Shown here: one piece after another, positions 12,158 through 25,258 of the stretch
Numbering within the stretch: position 1 is the first letter of the stretch
How the letters are laid out: every line of letters starts with the position of its first letter
Assembly (NCBI RefSeq): GCF_029852145.1
Contig: NC_079971.1
Span: 25,632,563-25,696,562, forward strand
DNA: 64,000 nt
Source: Microplitis mediator
Lineage: Eukaryota > Arthropoda > Insecta > Hymenoptera > Braconidae
Direction of reading: 5' to 3'
Translations under genes and position numbers: made by a program
Notes under the pieces: model-generated
The model's database searches: none
What the model was told of the DNA's origin: nothing
What the model saw: only the letters and a program-made list of their open reading frames with translations

Positions 12158-13728
12158 TATTTTAAGGTGACCCACTGTCCAGTATATTTTCGGTTATTCA
12201 AAAATTTTGAGCGACGTTTAAAAATTTATTTTTTGAGCTAAAATTTTCAGCATAATTTTGATATAACAGAAAATATATCTGTCATAAGAAAACTTCGAAT
12301 TTAAGTCATTTCGAAAAAAAGTAATCGGTCTTTTTGGGTCACTAATATATATAAATTAGAATTGAAAAGAAAACAAAAATATAATGAAATGGTAGACAAT
12401 ATTTTTTTCCGCAATTATGATGAGCTTATAAAATTCTTATTTCTTTACAATCAACTTATGTTGAAGCTAGCTCTTTTCTCCTTGTATTTACAATCGGTTA
12501 CCCAATGTTTAATCCGATGAAGAAGGGCGAGAAGGAGCCTTATGTACTCGGTCTTGGGTCTCAGGCTTTTCTTCAATAAGATACCGAACAACTTTTGAAA
12601 GCTGAAGCTTTCAAAAGAATCAACTTTCTCCGAGTTTCAAATCTCTTTGGAATAGAGCTTACGCTTTAGCACTTGAAAAATATCTTTTATAAAGTATTTT
12701 ATATATTTATATATATAATAAAAAATTAATCCCCCCTAAAAATCAAGTTTTAAACAAAAGAAACTTTTAATTTCAAATAAAAAAAAAAAACTAGTCCGTA
12801 TCATTAGAGCGTCATCATTTCAATGATAATATCAGTAAATTTTATGAGGTCTTTAATTTTCTCATAAATATTCAAAGCAAGGAAACGGCCATACCAGCAA
12901 GTCGTTCTCGAAGACGTGCGAAGGAATTTTCGTAAACTTAATCGTCGTACATTTAAACTGGGGTTATTATTATTATTATTTCCGTATACTATTTAAAAGT
13001 AAATAATAAAAAAAAACATGAATTTAGGATTTTTAATAAAATTAAAAATGCGTACGACAAATCGTTATCTGTCTATGTCTTTTTAAAATATTTTTTTTAT
13101 GTCTGTCTGTGTTTAAGTTTATGGTTACATAAGTGCGTGAAAAAAGCTCTCGGTGAAATCGTAAAAGCGGCAGGTCGCAAACGTTTTTTCACGCATGTGT
13201 CACAGGAATGTCGACAGCTGCAATGTGAGTTGTAAAATAAAAAACATAGACAGCATTTAAATTTAAAAAAATACTAGCCCTGACAAAAACAATTAAATCT
13301 TTTTTTTTTGTTTAACTTAATAATTTATTACAAAGACGGCTGTAGTTTTTTTAAATTTTTAAGTCTAGAGGAAGAAATTTAATAGATTGTTGTATTAAAC
13401 TTTTAGCGTCATCATCAAGGGATAAAAGCTGAGTAGGAAATATATTAAACTGTACAACTACAACTTGTATTGCGCCTTTCTGCGTCACGCGAGCATGTTA
13501 AATTAGAGCTTTTGTAATGTATTCTGAGGTTCAATGTAACCACATGCTTGTTACGCCCACAATTTCAATTACTCCGTTACATCACTGTGACTTTACCGTT
13601 TAACTGATGACGTTTCCTCATTTCAGTTAAATATTTACACCTAAACAATTCAATTTCACCGTAATCGTATTATAATTTCATTTATCAAATTCTCGATACT
13701 AGAAAAAATTTAATTTCTTTAGATTCTA
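12158..13728. other. gene-free region
   Basis: No recognised gene. A short weak inverted pair, GGTGACCCA (12167-12175) and TGGGTCACT near 12335-12343, bounds about 180 bp and may be a degenerate element. A triplet ATT run lies near 12964-12980. Confidence 0.4.
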
Positions 13729-14325
13729 CACTGTAAATAGAGCGGTGTTAAAAATGGACTCATTTTAACTCCGCCCGGTGTTAAAATAAAATTACACCGG
13801 TGTAGGAGGAGTAATTCACCGGTGTTAAAAATACCGGTGTTAAATCAGGATAACCGGTGTAAAAGCGGAGTAATATCGGTGTAAAAGCGGAGTAATACCG
13901 GTGTAAAAGCGGGGTAAAATCGGTGTAAAAGCGGAGTAAAATCGGTGTAAAAGCGGGGTAACCGGTGTAAAAGCAGGGTAAACTGCGTCCGCTTGGAATA
14001 TTAATTTTAAAGATTATAAAACACAAAAAATGTCAGTTCTCTATGAAAATGAATGAAGAATATTATTTATTAATAAGTATAGTGATCGAGTAAGTAAAAA
14101 TATTCACAAAGTAAAATATTTTAACACCGGTAAAGAATATCTACACCGACGGCGGCGTTATTTTAACACCGGAGATTTTTTTTTAACACCGGTAAAGAAT
14201 ATTTATACCGGCAGCGGCGTTATTTTCACACCGCTTTCGGTGTTGAAATTTAACACCGCTGATATTAACACCACTGATTTTAACACCTACACCGCTTGGA
14301 CTTACCCCTGTGATTTTTTACAGTG
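13729..14325. mobile_element. CACTGTAAAA element with internal minisatellite, copy 2
   Basis: A 597-bp copy with the same ends as 9621-10494 and TA flanks (13727-13728, 14326-14327). Its minisatellite part is short (about 13850-13980). The open frame of 81 codons on the minus strand across it is only the minisatellite read as protein. Confidence 0.75.
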
Positions 14326-14327
14326 TA

Positions 14328-15399
14328 TGAGAATAAATAGTAGATTAATTATATGAACAAATATAAATATTAAAAAAAAATAAATAAATAAATAAATAAT
14401 ATGAGGTCCGGATAGCTGTCACGTTTTTCATTGACAGGGTTTGAAAGTTTGTGGATAGACAATGACAGGAGAGAGTGATATCATCCAGCACGAAGGGTGT
14501 ATTATCAGGATGAGTGTGGTGGTGCGACGTGATATCGTAAAGTAATGTGAAACGGTCGGCAACGCGTGACACTACCAAATCCTCACTGTCGAACAAAAAG
14601 CACGATTGGCAAAGCTTTGCCCGATGAGCCTCTCTCTGTATATAGAGTGTGTGCGTGTGTGTGTGTGTGTTTGTTTCAAACAGAGCTGAGAACTCGGGTA
14701 TGATATGATATACCAACGGATACCCGTACCCACTGACTGCTTCTATGCCGGATATCATCCTCCCGAATAAAGAGAGAAAACAAAAATATAATCAAGAGAC
14801 ATATATATGCTATCAAAAAAAACTGAATTATCACACAATAAGTTGGACCGTTGTTGCTTTTCCTTTTTTATTTTTTTCCTACTCTATTTTAAAACTGAAT
14901 AAATTACAATACAGGCTTTGATTAAAAAAACTTGTTTGCGTTATTTATAATCAATGAATAAATAGAAAAAAAAAAAAATGAAGAATAAGAGATGATGAGA
15001 TTTAGTAAAAAAGTGTCGATAATGAACAACGAAATGGTGGTGTGGAGAAGAAACAAGACTGATACTGGTATACAGTACTAGTGACAGTGATAGTGATAGT
15101 GATAGTGCTGTCAACCCTTGAGCAATTTTAAATGTAAATTAAAGTATTGGCCCGGTTGACTGGTGTCTAGCCTCGAGCAGTTGCGCCACTGGTAAATTTG
15201 CATGTTAAGTGGCAGCGACCCAATCACACCGTCACTCCACTACTCCCTTTTACCAGTTTTACCTCCCATATTCAACTTTCAAAGTCTCATCGAGCGACCA
15301 AGACCTTCACTTGCTTACAAACTTTAATGAATTTAAATATCATTATTTTATTATCGCGTAAAAATAAAACCCAATAATTCATACGAATCATTATTAATA
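14328..15399. other. gene-free region with GC-richer islands and GT repeat
   Basis: A 137-codon minus-strand frame covers 14345-14758. Its middle is free of low complexity, but it is flanked by a GT microsatellite (14647-14672, read as Thr-His) and AT runs, and I recognise no domain. A second island at 15130-15260 contains CTGGTAAATTTGCATG, again with the octamer ATTTGCAT. A GATAGT hexamer run lies at about 15080-15105. Confidence 0.35.
14647..14672. repeat. GT dinucleotide microsatellite
   Basis: About thirteen GT units with one GC interruption. Confidence 0.75.
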
Positions 15400-16127
15400 C
15401 ACTGTAAAAAGAGCGGTGTTAAAAATGGACTCATTTTAACTACGCCCGGTGTTAAAATAAAATTACACCGGTGTAGGAGGAGTAATTCACCGATGTTAAA
15501 AATACCGGTGTTAAATCGGGGTAACCAGTGTAAAAGCGGAGTAAAATCGGTGTAAAAGCGGGATAACTGGTGTAAAAACGGAGTAATATCGGTGTAAAAG
15601 CGGGGTAACCGGTGTAAAAGCGGAGTAAAATCGGTGTAAAAGCGGAGTAAAACCGGTGTAAAAGCGGGGTAACCGGTGTAAAAACGGAGTAATATTGGTG
15701 TAAAAGCGGGGTAACCGGTGTAAAAGCGGAGTAATGCCGGTGTAACAGCGGGGTAAACTGCGTCCGCTTGGAGTATTAATTTTAAAGATTATAAAACACA
15801 AAAAATGTCAGTTCTTTATGAAAATTAATACAAAATATCATTTATTAACAAGTAGAGTGATCGAGTAAGTAAAAATATTCACAAAGTTAAATATTTTAAC
15901 ACCCGTAAAAAATATCTACACCGGCGGCGGCGTTATTTTAACACCGGTCTAGGATATTTACACCGGCAGTGGTGTTATTTTAACACCGGATAATTTTTTT
16001 TAACACCGGTACAGAATATTTACACCGGTGGCGGCGTTATTTTCACACCGCTTTCGGTGTTGAAATTTAACACCGCCGATTTTAACACCTACACCGCTTG
16101 GACTTACCCCGGTGGTTTTTTACAGTG
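15400..16127. mobile_element. CACTGTAAAA element with internal minisatellite, copy 3
   Basis: A 728-bp copy with the same terminal sequences and TA flanks (15398-15399, 16128-16129). The minisatellite spans about 15515-15755. Copies 2 and 3 share a short segment near ATTATAAAACACAAAAAATGTCAG (split here: ATTATAAAACACA, AAAAATGTCAG) that copy 1 lacks at the same place, so copy 1 has either lost it or comes from a different subfamily. Confidence 0.75.
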
Positions 16128-16129
16128 TA

Positions 16130-17256
16130 CGCCTTCCGTTTTTAAGGGATTTAAAATTTCATATATATTTATATAAATGCTGGATAAAATGTAATGTAAA
16201 AAAAATAAAAGTAAATGAAATAGCGGAAAGTACGCAAGGTTCAGAAGGTGCGGAAGGTGCGGAAAAGCCAGCATATATGGGCAGTCTTGCGTTACATTAG
16301 GGTTTTATAAAATACAAAGCTCTCGTTGTCCAAGTATTTCTAGAGCCCATCGGACGGTTGTTCAGTTATTATTACGTGCGTTATTTCGGCTTATGGTATT
16401 TTTGCGTGCACCTACACAATTTTGTTTCTTTTTACTTTTAGACCACTAGCTAATGGACTCGCCACCCGTTTTCGAGCACTCCCGATACATAAATGTTAAT
16501 CGCCTAGTACGTCCATTTACTCGTTTATACTTTTATCTTATTTTTTATAACTAAATAAAAATATTATTATTATTATTATTATTTTAATTAATATTTTTAC
16601 CTGCACAAAAAAAAACTTTACCGAGGATTTTTAATCTGAAACAAAAATAATTTTAACGTTGTTGTTATTTTTATTGTTAAAAATAAATAATTCAAACAAA
16701 AGGTTAATTTTATTATATAGAAAAAAAATTATCTTTTATATCATATGATTCTGTAAATAATAATTGATAATAAAAGTATAAAATATTAATGGAATTCACA
16801 ATACAATGTAAACAAAAATAATGCATGTATGTTACGTATACACAAAAAAAAGAATTAATATAAATACTGAGAAATATTTTTATATATATTTTATATCCGC
16901 TGATGGATACACAAAAAATTCATGGCGTAAAAATTATTTATTATTTTATCTATTATACGTGGGCTATTCAAATTTCGCTCAGCTCGCAGCTGGTGAGCTT
17001 CGATACCAACAGAAACAATGACAATTTTATACATTTCTTATTTTTAGAAATATGGTCTGTTTTTAAATCCTTTTAGTTTTGTGTCCTAAATATTGAGAAT
17101 GTAAGCTCTTAAATTATATATTTCTCGAGTTAAATTTGATCACGTAAATTTATAGTAAACTAATTCACTTATCAAAGTGCTGACTAAAATTAAGTTTCAT
17201 TTTGTCTGATTAATTAATTAAATTTAAAATTTACATTAACAATAAATCGAAAAAAA
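16130..17256. other. gene-free region with a GC-richer patch at 16200-16410
   Basis: No recognised gene. The patch holds a short GGTGCGGAA tandem near 16246-16264 and a TTTTATAAAATAC TATA-like sequence near 16303. A TCAGTTATT initiator-like word lies about 65 bp further, too far for a normal core promoter. Confidence 0.35.
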
Positions 17257-17979
17257 TTTTTCACCATACCTGCGCCGAAAGTTTAAATTCCTGCCCTTTT
17301 CAGAGGGAAAAAAGTCTTTCTTTCCTTTTATGAAAAAACGAATGATAAAAATTATCACATGCGCGATTCTTCTCATAAGCGGAAGCAATAATTCAAACTT
17401 TCAGGTGCAGATCTGGTGAAAAATTTTTTTCACACATTATGGAAATTCGCATGTTTGCGTTCGACTCGAGCAGGCAAATGTCCTACTTTTCTCCCTTGGT
17501 GTATAATATACTATTTCACCAGATCTGTGAAAGTTTGAATTTTTGCCACAGTTTGTTGGAAGCATAGCGCATGTGCTAATTTTTATCATTTGTTTTCTCA
17601 TAAAAGAAAAGAACGACTTTCTTCCTTCTAAGCAGGGCGGAAATTTAAACTTCCGATGCAGGTACACAGTAAAAAATATTGTGTAAAATCAACACAGTTT
17701 GTGTGTTAAAAACGGTTGACACAAAATTTGTGTTGAAATTTCGACACAAACTTTGTGTAACCCCTTTTTAACACAAAGATTATGTTGAAATATCGCCACA
17801 AGAGGGCGCAGAGAATTCCACAGTAACACCCAAAATGTATTAATAAAGAGTGTATAACACATTTTTAATGTTACAAAATAAAGTGACACAAACTTTGTGT
17901 TAGTTTAACACACTACAATTTTTAACACAAATCGTTTTCGACACAAATACACAATATTTTTTACTGTGTATGGTGAAAA
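17257..17979. mobile_element. long-TIR palindromic element, split by a nested element
   Basis: Its arms of about 165 bp are inverted repeats. The left arm begins TTTTTCACCATACCTGCG and runs to about 17425. The right arm runs from about 17510, passes through CCGATGCAGGTA at 17655-17664, then resumes after the insertion as TGGTGAAAA (17971-17979). Arms diverge by perhaps 10-15 percent. The centre (about 17430-17510) is unique and has no reading frame. Without the insert the element would be about 417 bp. Confidence 0.75.
17665..17968. mobile_element. 304-bp TA-flanked element, CACAGTAAAAAATATTGTG ends
   Basis: It starts CACAGTAAAAAATATTGTG and ends CACAATATTTTTTACTGTG, with TA on each side (17663-17664, 17969-17970). 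Internally it repeats the words ACACAAA and TTTGTGT. It interrupts the right arm of the palindromic element, and the left arm preserves the empty site (CACCATACCTG read in reverse), so the TA duplication is directly visible. Confidence 0.8.
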
Positions 17980-19523
17980 GTAAATTATCCAAAAGTGTAA
18001 TCAGTAATTAGTTAGAGTGGATCCTTGTCTATTTGCATATGTATTTGCATGTGAGGAATACATTATACATGTAATAATATCAAACGCATGAGCATGTAAA
18101 AGATGTTGAAGCAGTTTAATATAAGTAAAGAGGCAAAGGAAAGGAAAGCAGACCATATACATGTATATGCAACAATAGGCTGTAAGGTATCCCAGCTTGA
18201 GGCGAATCACTCGAATTTATAACCGAATATTAAGTACTGTTTAGACGCTGTTTGACTTAGCAGAAATTATTCCATTTAATGTAAATCACACATTAATTTA
18301 TACTGTATATAAAACAATGTTTTTGCAATTAATTAATTTAGTAATAATATATATCATAATAATGCATATCATTAAACATAAACATTAAATATCTTAATTT
18401 TCTACCTAAAGAAAATGTTATAATTTTTTTTTTTTTTAAATGTTACGGTTACATTCCACAGATCGCAGACTTGTCATTTCCCAAGTTTATATTTACAGGT
18501 CTTACTCCATTAGAATTTTTTTATTTTATATTTTTTCATCTTCTGACATTTCCGTATTCTCTTTGGCTTCTTCTCCTTCTTATTTATATCTGAGCTTCCC
18601 TTACACTCAACTCGTACAACTTGTCTTCTTTTTCATTCAATCTCTCTTTTTTTATCATTACTTTGTTTTGTTTTTTTATTGTTATTATTATTATTATTCT
18701 CAGAGGGATTGCAGTGAACTCTTTGCTTCACTTGGTTCGTTATGCCAGCTATTTTTTTTTTATTTCTTTAATATTTTTTTTCATTCGTTTAAACCACCTT
18801 TACTACCTCATTACTCATTTCATATGCCACTAAACGCTTCAGGTTCCTTTTACTAAAAAATATTTTACGCTACGTCCTAGCGACAAGTTTCTGGTATTCA
18901 TTGAAAAAAAGAAAAAAAAAAAAAAAGTAAATAAATTGCTTTTATTTGTACATAATTAATAATTGAGTATGCGAATTCTATATTGTAAATTTATGTATAT
19001 AAATATTTTTCTTCATGTAAATATGGATGTGGGATAAAAAAAAAATTAAATAAATTTAAAATAAAAAAGTGTGGGAAAGTTTTATGTGGTCGGGATGAAT
19101 ATCCAAAGTAGGAACAAGTAAAGAAACCTAAATATATATTTATACATATTTTTCATGAATCTTAGATCTCAGAGTTTCTTTGATCCACTGGATTTTTACA
19201 AAGAAAAATATGGAAATTTTTGTATCGAAGCTTTTCATATATCGGATTATAGATTCGTACGTATCCGGAACCTCTTTCCCAAGACAAATCGTTCGTGACA
19301 AATTCTCTTTCGTATGATTGACAATTTTTTTTTATTTTGAAAAAACGGATAAATTGTTTTTAAAATTAAATTTTTTCGAATTTTAAAAATACTAAATGAA
19401 AAAATTTAGAAAATCCAAAAGTCCGTCTTTCAATCGCTCATAATTATCATTTTATTTTCTAATTATGGCGTTTATTGTTCACTTTTTTTGTCTTTCAGTA
19501 TTTTTTATTTAAAATTTTTTTAA
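17980..19523. other. gene-free region
   Basis: No recognised gene. Frames at 18440-18860 are hydrophobic, Phe/Tyr/Ser-rich translations of T-rich sequence. Confidence 0.45.
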
Positions 19524-19880
19524 ATATCCCGCCTGTTTTCTTAGATGCCGGTTTGTTTTGATCCTTCTGTTACACTAGTGCTGTTGCCAATAGTTGAAGG
19601 AGAAAAAAAAAACCGAATAATAATAATAGTAAAATTAAAATGGCTGCTAAATTTTTGGTGTATTAACAGTTTTTGAGCTTCAAATAATTATAATTAAACC
19701 AGAAGGATTTGGATAAGAATCATTCTTGAATAAATTGTCTTTGCAATGATACAAGTTTCAAGCTTTCTTAGTCCACTGTAAAAAGTGTACACTGATCGTA
19801 AGTGAAGTATCCGAAAAATCTAGTGTCTATCGAGCACACGGCGCTTCGCGCTTGAGGTGCGCAAAAGAAATAAAAAATAA
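19524..19880. repeat. diverged interspersed repeat, copy 1
   Basis: Shares TTAAATATCCCGCC, a CTTAGATG block, CCAGTAGT/CCAATAGT followed by A-rich and AAT-rich sequence, AAAATGGCTGCTAAATTT, and later CTTCGCGCTTGAGGTGCGCAAA with the segment 20882-21220 in the same order. No long reading frame. Class unknown. Confidence 0.5.
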
Positions 19881-20881
19881 TAAAATACAGTTAAGTTCAA
19901 AAGTTTGCAAGGACTACGTCGTCCTTTAGAATCTAAAGAACTTGTTAAAAAAAAAAAAAAAAGCTGTATAAATTCTATGTGGTCAGATAATATGCTAAAG
20001 TATTTTAATATTGAGTCCTCTGAAAAAGGATGTACGCTTTTTATTTTGTCTAGGTAAAAATCCTACCTTCTATCTCTTTATCTTTTGCACTCTTTTATTA
20101 CAACTACTTTTACTACTTGTACTACTGGTATACACTTGAAGCATGTACCAATGGATAGGAATGTCAGTGAGCCTTTGTATGAAAAGCCTTTATTGTTTGA
20201 CAACGTCCAATGCAGTGGTTATCACTTGGACATTGTCGTCAGTCTGGTTTAAACTCTTGAATCGTTCATACTTTTCATCAAATCCTTTATTATTCATTTT
20301 CTTTTTTTTTATTTTACAACGCCATGAAATTCGAATCGTATTGTTTATTTTAATTTATTAATTATTACTTCAATATTTTATAATTAAAAAGTTATTCGCT
20401 GAACAATGGCTTTTACTTAAAAAATATATTTTTAATAAATTTAAAATACTTTATAGACATACTGAAAATAAATTATAAATTTTTTCAATTTATTTTTAAT
20501 TTACCTGCTGTGCATTTAATACACTTTAGAATATTTAATTAAATTAAGTTCTTTTATATTTTTTTAAATTGTTTTATATTGTACCTCGTAATTTGTTTTT
20601 TAACTGAATATCAACTTTATAAATACAACAATAATAAATATTAAAAAATAAGATAATAAATTTATATTTAATTATTTAAGTAATTACGGTGATTTTAGCG
20701 GCATAAGTAATTTGAACTTTTTATTATTGTAGTTAAAAGTGTCTTCAGTCTAAGTGGTTGTCAATAGACGTCAAGGATTATGTTACCGAATACAAGAGAG
20801 GAGATATAATGACATAATATTATTCATAATTAAAACATCTATCCTCTCAATTTTTATTTCTTATTATCAATTTAATTTTTT
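19881..20881. other. gene-free AT-rich sequence
   Basis: Nothing recognised. A near-palindrome TGACAACGTCCAA / TTGGACATTGTCGTCA lies at about 20198-20242. Confidence 0.4.
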
Positions 20882-21220
20882 TTTAAATATCCCGCCTTTT
20901 TGTCTTAGATGTCGCTCTTTTTTTAATCCTACTGCTCTGCTATTACTGCTGCCAGTAGTAGAAAAAAAATAATAACAACAGTAATAATAAAAATGGCAGC
21001 TAAATTTGTCGTGAATCATCGGTTTTAAATTTCTTTTGTTAATTACAAATAAACAAACTGGATTTGAATAATGAAATTCAAAAGAGTTTTTGAAATGAAA
21101 AGTACAAAGCTGATAAAAAAATAATTTGGCTGATTAATCAATTGTACCGAGATTTATTGTGTTTTGAAACTTTCATACTTGACACTCTTCGCGCTTGAGG
21201 TGTGCAAAAATAATTATTTA
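20882..21220. repeat. diverged interspersed repeat, copy 2
   Basis: Second copy of the repeat at 19524-19880. The same blocks occur in the same order (TTTAAATATCCCGCC, TCTTAGATGTCGC, AAAATGGCAGCTAAATTT, CTTCGCGCTTGAGGTGTGCAAA). The two copies are direct repeats about 1.35 kb apart. Confidence 0.5.
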
Positions 21221-24200
21221 GTAGATAACACATTTGATGATTTGATTAATATTATGTTTATATCTGACTAATGTCATACAATATCACTGTTATATGTTTA
21301 GTAGTTAGTTGTTAGTCTATATAAGAAAACAGAGAGATTTAATAAAGTGAGTTGTCTGGTACATAAACTTTTATACCAGCGCATCTTTAGATTATGTCTT
21401 TTGTTGTCAGTTGGCAGGTAACGAAGGATACTTTGTTCTTGCTGGAAATAGAGCTTACTATTACTTATACTATTACGGTTGTTTTGATGATACTATGTCC
21501 CTATAATGTTGACAATAACTGCCAGACTTGTGTACTGCCGTCTATGGCTCTATTACATTTACTTTTACTTCATTTAAACATTATATACTGTGTTCTTATT
21601 ATTATTATTATTATTAATTTTAAATCTAAACGATAAACAAAATTTTGATTAGTGTACAAAGTTACTTTGTGTACTGCGAAGTATCTCAATAATGGTGAAA
21701 AATAAAATATAAAGTTTGAAACAAATTAAACTATGATTATCGTGAAAATAAATTAGTAGTTAGTAAAGTTATGCCAGAAATATTATTCGTCATTTAATAA
21801 AATTTAATATTATAAGAATTTTAATTTTATTTATTTATAAATAAATTTATGGAAGATATAAGAAGAAAATTTAATAAATAATTGAGTGAGTAAGGAATAA
21901 AACAAGAGGTTTATCTTTCAGTTGACAAGACACGAGTCTAAAATTTAAGAAATCAATCATATGGATAAAATTATTTTACTTATATATAAATTTATGGTGG
22001 AAAAAATGACGTATTATGAGTTAAGAGTTGATAGGAAATAAAAGTAAGAGGAAAAGGATATATGAAGAAATAAAAATGAAAATGTATATATAAAAGTATG
22101 GTGTAGAATGATGGAAGGCCGAGAGAAAGAGAGGGAAAGAGTTTTGCACGGTGCAAATTATAAGTTTTAATTACTCAAGGATGAGTGGATGGATTACTTG
22201 GTACTTCTTTCGCAACTTGGATTTAACAACCCCCTCGACGTACTTGACAGCTGTTATATATCATTCCTACAACTCTACCAATACTGATATATACATCACA
22301 TATATATTTAAAAATTTTATTATTACTATTTCAATTACTTCAAGTTTTATCCGAATTACCAATCATCAATTCTACCGATTACTATGTAATTTATTAATGT
22401 CAAAAAACAAATTAAAAATCTTTAATTATTGATAATAAAATAAAATAAACATTGTAGTTTTATATAAAAAAAAAGAAAGTCTTAAAAGTCTAATGGAAAA
22501 AGATTTAATGCATGAAAAAAGTTTTAAAAATAATATAACTAAAAGAACGTTTAAGAGTTGATTGGTACTAAAAGTGTAAGTAAATTGAAACGGGGAGTAG
22601 TATTTGAAGATAAAATGCCCGTAGCTAAAATAAAGACAGACTGAGTTGGGTTAGATGCTGACTAAATCTTGACGACTATACTTAGGTGTCGTAATTTTAA
22701 TTTCATAATCGACCTAAAGATATCACATAAATTTATAATCTTCTCTCAAGACTGGGTAGTACCCGAATTTCGAAATTTTGCTTTTCTTTTAATTTATTAA
22801 TTATTCAAGACATAATTAGATTAATGAAATTAAAAAATTCGGCTAGAACTGCCCACCCTTAATTAAAAAATTATTCCGTAAATACTTTACGGTTGTGATA
22901 AAAATTTTTATATTCAATAAAATCGACTTTTTTTCAGAAGGGTCTGCACTTTTTTCTCCGTCACCCTCAAGTCAACGAACGGTACTATTCTTATCACACG
23001 TGCGCAGTAAATGGAAACTTTGTTCACCTTTTTTTCTCTTAAAAAAAATGAACATTTTTAAAAATATGAAAACCTCGTTCTTAATTTTGCGTTTGGAGGT
23101 TTTGTTTGAGAGAAAAGCTTGGAGAACAATTACTTTAGATCCTCCTTAAGGTTCACGTATTAACATTTAGTGAATTAACAGACAAAGTTATAAATGCAAC
23201 AACAACAACAACAGGGTAAGATATGTATATATACTGTGAGCAAAGTTTATCGCACGCAGAAGCGTGACATATAACAATTACAATTTAATGATCTACCCAC
23301 AAACCACAACGTGGTTTGTCGGAGGTTCGTTGAACAATTTCAGATCCAGGACATTCCCCAATCCAACTAGCTTCACCTATACAATTACTATTATTATTAT
23401 TATTATTGCTTTGTCTATTAATCTATTATCATTTTAATAATCACGCATTATAATTGAAAATATATATTGTGATTATAATACATAAAATATTATGAATTAT
23501 AAGTTAGAATAAAAGCAGACACAAAATAAAGGTACTTTTGGTATCTCCAGACGTAATAATATACTCGATCGCACACAGCTACTGCTATACTACTTCTCCA
23601 GATCAACTCGTTGCTGTTGTATATGTATATAAATATATATCACGAGTACTTGTTTTCAGTTTGCGAAGAGATGTTTTGCTTTACTTTTATAGTATACTAC
23701 TGTCTTTTATTATTATTTTCTTTTCTTCATTTTATTTTTTTTTAAACGTTTATATCGCAGTAATATCTCCCTGCAGTAAATGAAAAAGTTATTGTTTTCC
23801 ATTTTATTTCTGTATCAGGTATTCTTATACTTGTATACATATTTTTTTTCGTTCGTTTGATTTGATTTGAAATACAAATGAAAAAAAAAAATAATTTTTT
23901 TTTGTAAGTAATAAATAAAATCAATAGTTTTATTTATTTAATTAATTGATAATAAAAATGATAAGTAATTTGTAAACATGAAACTGCATATGTTAGTGAT
24001 GTAGCGGGGGCGAGTGTATCTTTAAAATGGTAAACTAGTAGGATTCATGGGGCGTGTCAAAATGATATTCAGTACAACGCACGTGCAGCACGTGAATATT
24101 GTTCATAGGATGTGTATATGTTAAACCACCCAGGTTTATATGATTGTGTTTGTTGAAATTTATGTATTTACATATATTGTTGTATCCAGTGAAACTACAC

Positions 24201-24597
24201 AAACATTACTACTACAATATCATATCTCTCTATACACTTAACACACTCTACTACAGTATACTCCAGTCTACTCTCTACTCTCTATCTCTCCAGCTATGTG
24301 TTTTGTGTTCTGTGTATATATCCGTACATATTTATATCAATCGTAAAATAATTCATATGTAAAGTGTAGCGAATCAACTGGAAATCAAAACACAACAGAT
24401 TTCATTCATTTATGTTCTTTCAATTAATTGTTATTGTCAATATTCAAATTTTTATTGTTTGTTAAAATTTTTTTTATTGATGTGTTTTGTGTGTTTACAA
24501 CGTAATTGCCGCAAATAACATGTATATACTTATCATTGATATATTATAAATATATTGTTTATTGTTATTGTATAATCATTTATTTATTTAATAAATG
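21221..24597. other. gene-free region
   Basis: No recognised gene over 3.4 kb. ATT microsatellites lie near 21597-21616 and 23388-23408. At 23301-23321 a perfect inverted repeat ACAAACCAC-AAC-GTGGTTTGT contains two facing AACCAC Runt-type cores. The open frames at 22151 and 22895 are AT-driven. Confidence 0.4.
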
Positions 24598-25258
24598 TAT
24601 CGGCTCTGAAACTTATGTCCCCTAAGGGCCGCATATTCAAAAAGTATATAAATAGTGCACTTGTATATAAATTATTGTATGCATAGAAATATTCAAATAT
24701 TCATATAAAATCTTTAAAAATACAATTGTTATATATATTGACTCTATGCAACTAGATATAAATATAATAGATATCAGTTAATGATGAATGTACATTTACA
24801 GCAGGTAGATCTAAATTAATGCAACAAGATCTCAAAGTAATTTCAATACCATTATACAAATTCTAATTGCCGTTAATAGAAATGACTTTTCGTGAGTCGC
24901 TGTTCAATCAATGGACAGTAGTATAAAAAAACTTCGACCAAGTGTACTGTCATGATGTAAACAATTCAGGCAATAAAGAATTATCGTGTACTCTGAATCG
25001 TCAAATGATAGATAAAACGTACATGCAAGCATTGAATTTTCTTTGTAGTTTAGTTTTGAGATTTCTGACTCTTGTCGGGATCGAACTCGCGTCCTTTGAA
25101 TTACAAGTCTCGACTGCTAACCACTAGGCTGACATACGTCCGAAATTAATTTTAAGGTTTACATAAATAATGGTAATTACAGCTCTACAATAGTCGAAAA
25201 TCGGTAAAATTACAGTAGCAGCCAGATATCTACGTATTGTAGTATCCAAAATTTTACA
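24598..25258 (-). repeat. tRNA-derived repeat copy A (uninterrupted)
   Basis: About 660 bp. On the minus strand the tRNA-like module is at 25071-25145 (box-A-like CCTAGTGGTTAGCAG, CTTGTAA loop-like, box-B-like GAGTTCGATCCC). The distal end carries CTGAAACTTATGTCCCC TAAGGGCC at 24605. It is the full-length reference that reveals empty sites for insertions in copies B and C. Confidence 0.65.

Noticed and set aside
13781..14026. 81-codon minus-strand frame with repeated TPLLHRFY-like words (also 15511-15801)
   Set aside because: It is the minisatellite inside the CACTGTAAAA elements read as protein; unit length and phase explain the open frame.
14345..14758. 137-codon minus-strand frame as a gene
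   Set aside because: It is long for this region and its middle is not low complexity, but it includes a translated GT microsatellite and AT runs and matches no family I know; kept only as a note.
18440..18856. 138-codon hydrophobic frame
   Set aside because: Phe/Tyr/Ser-rich translation of T-rich DNA without any domain; no codon structure.
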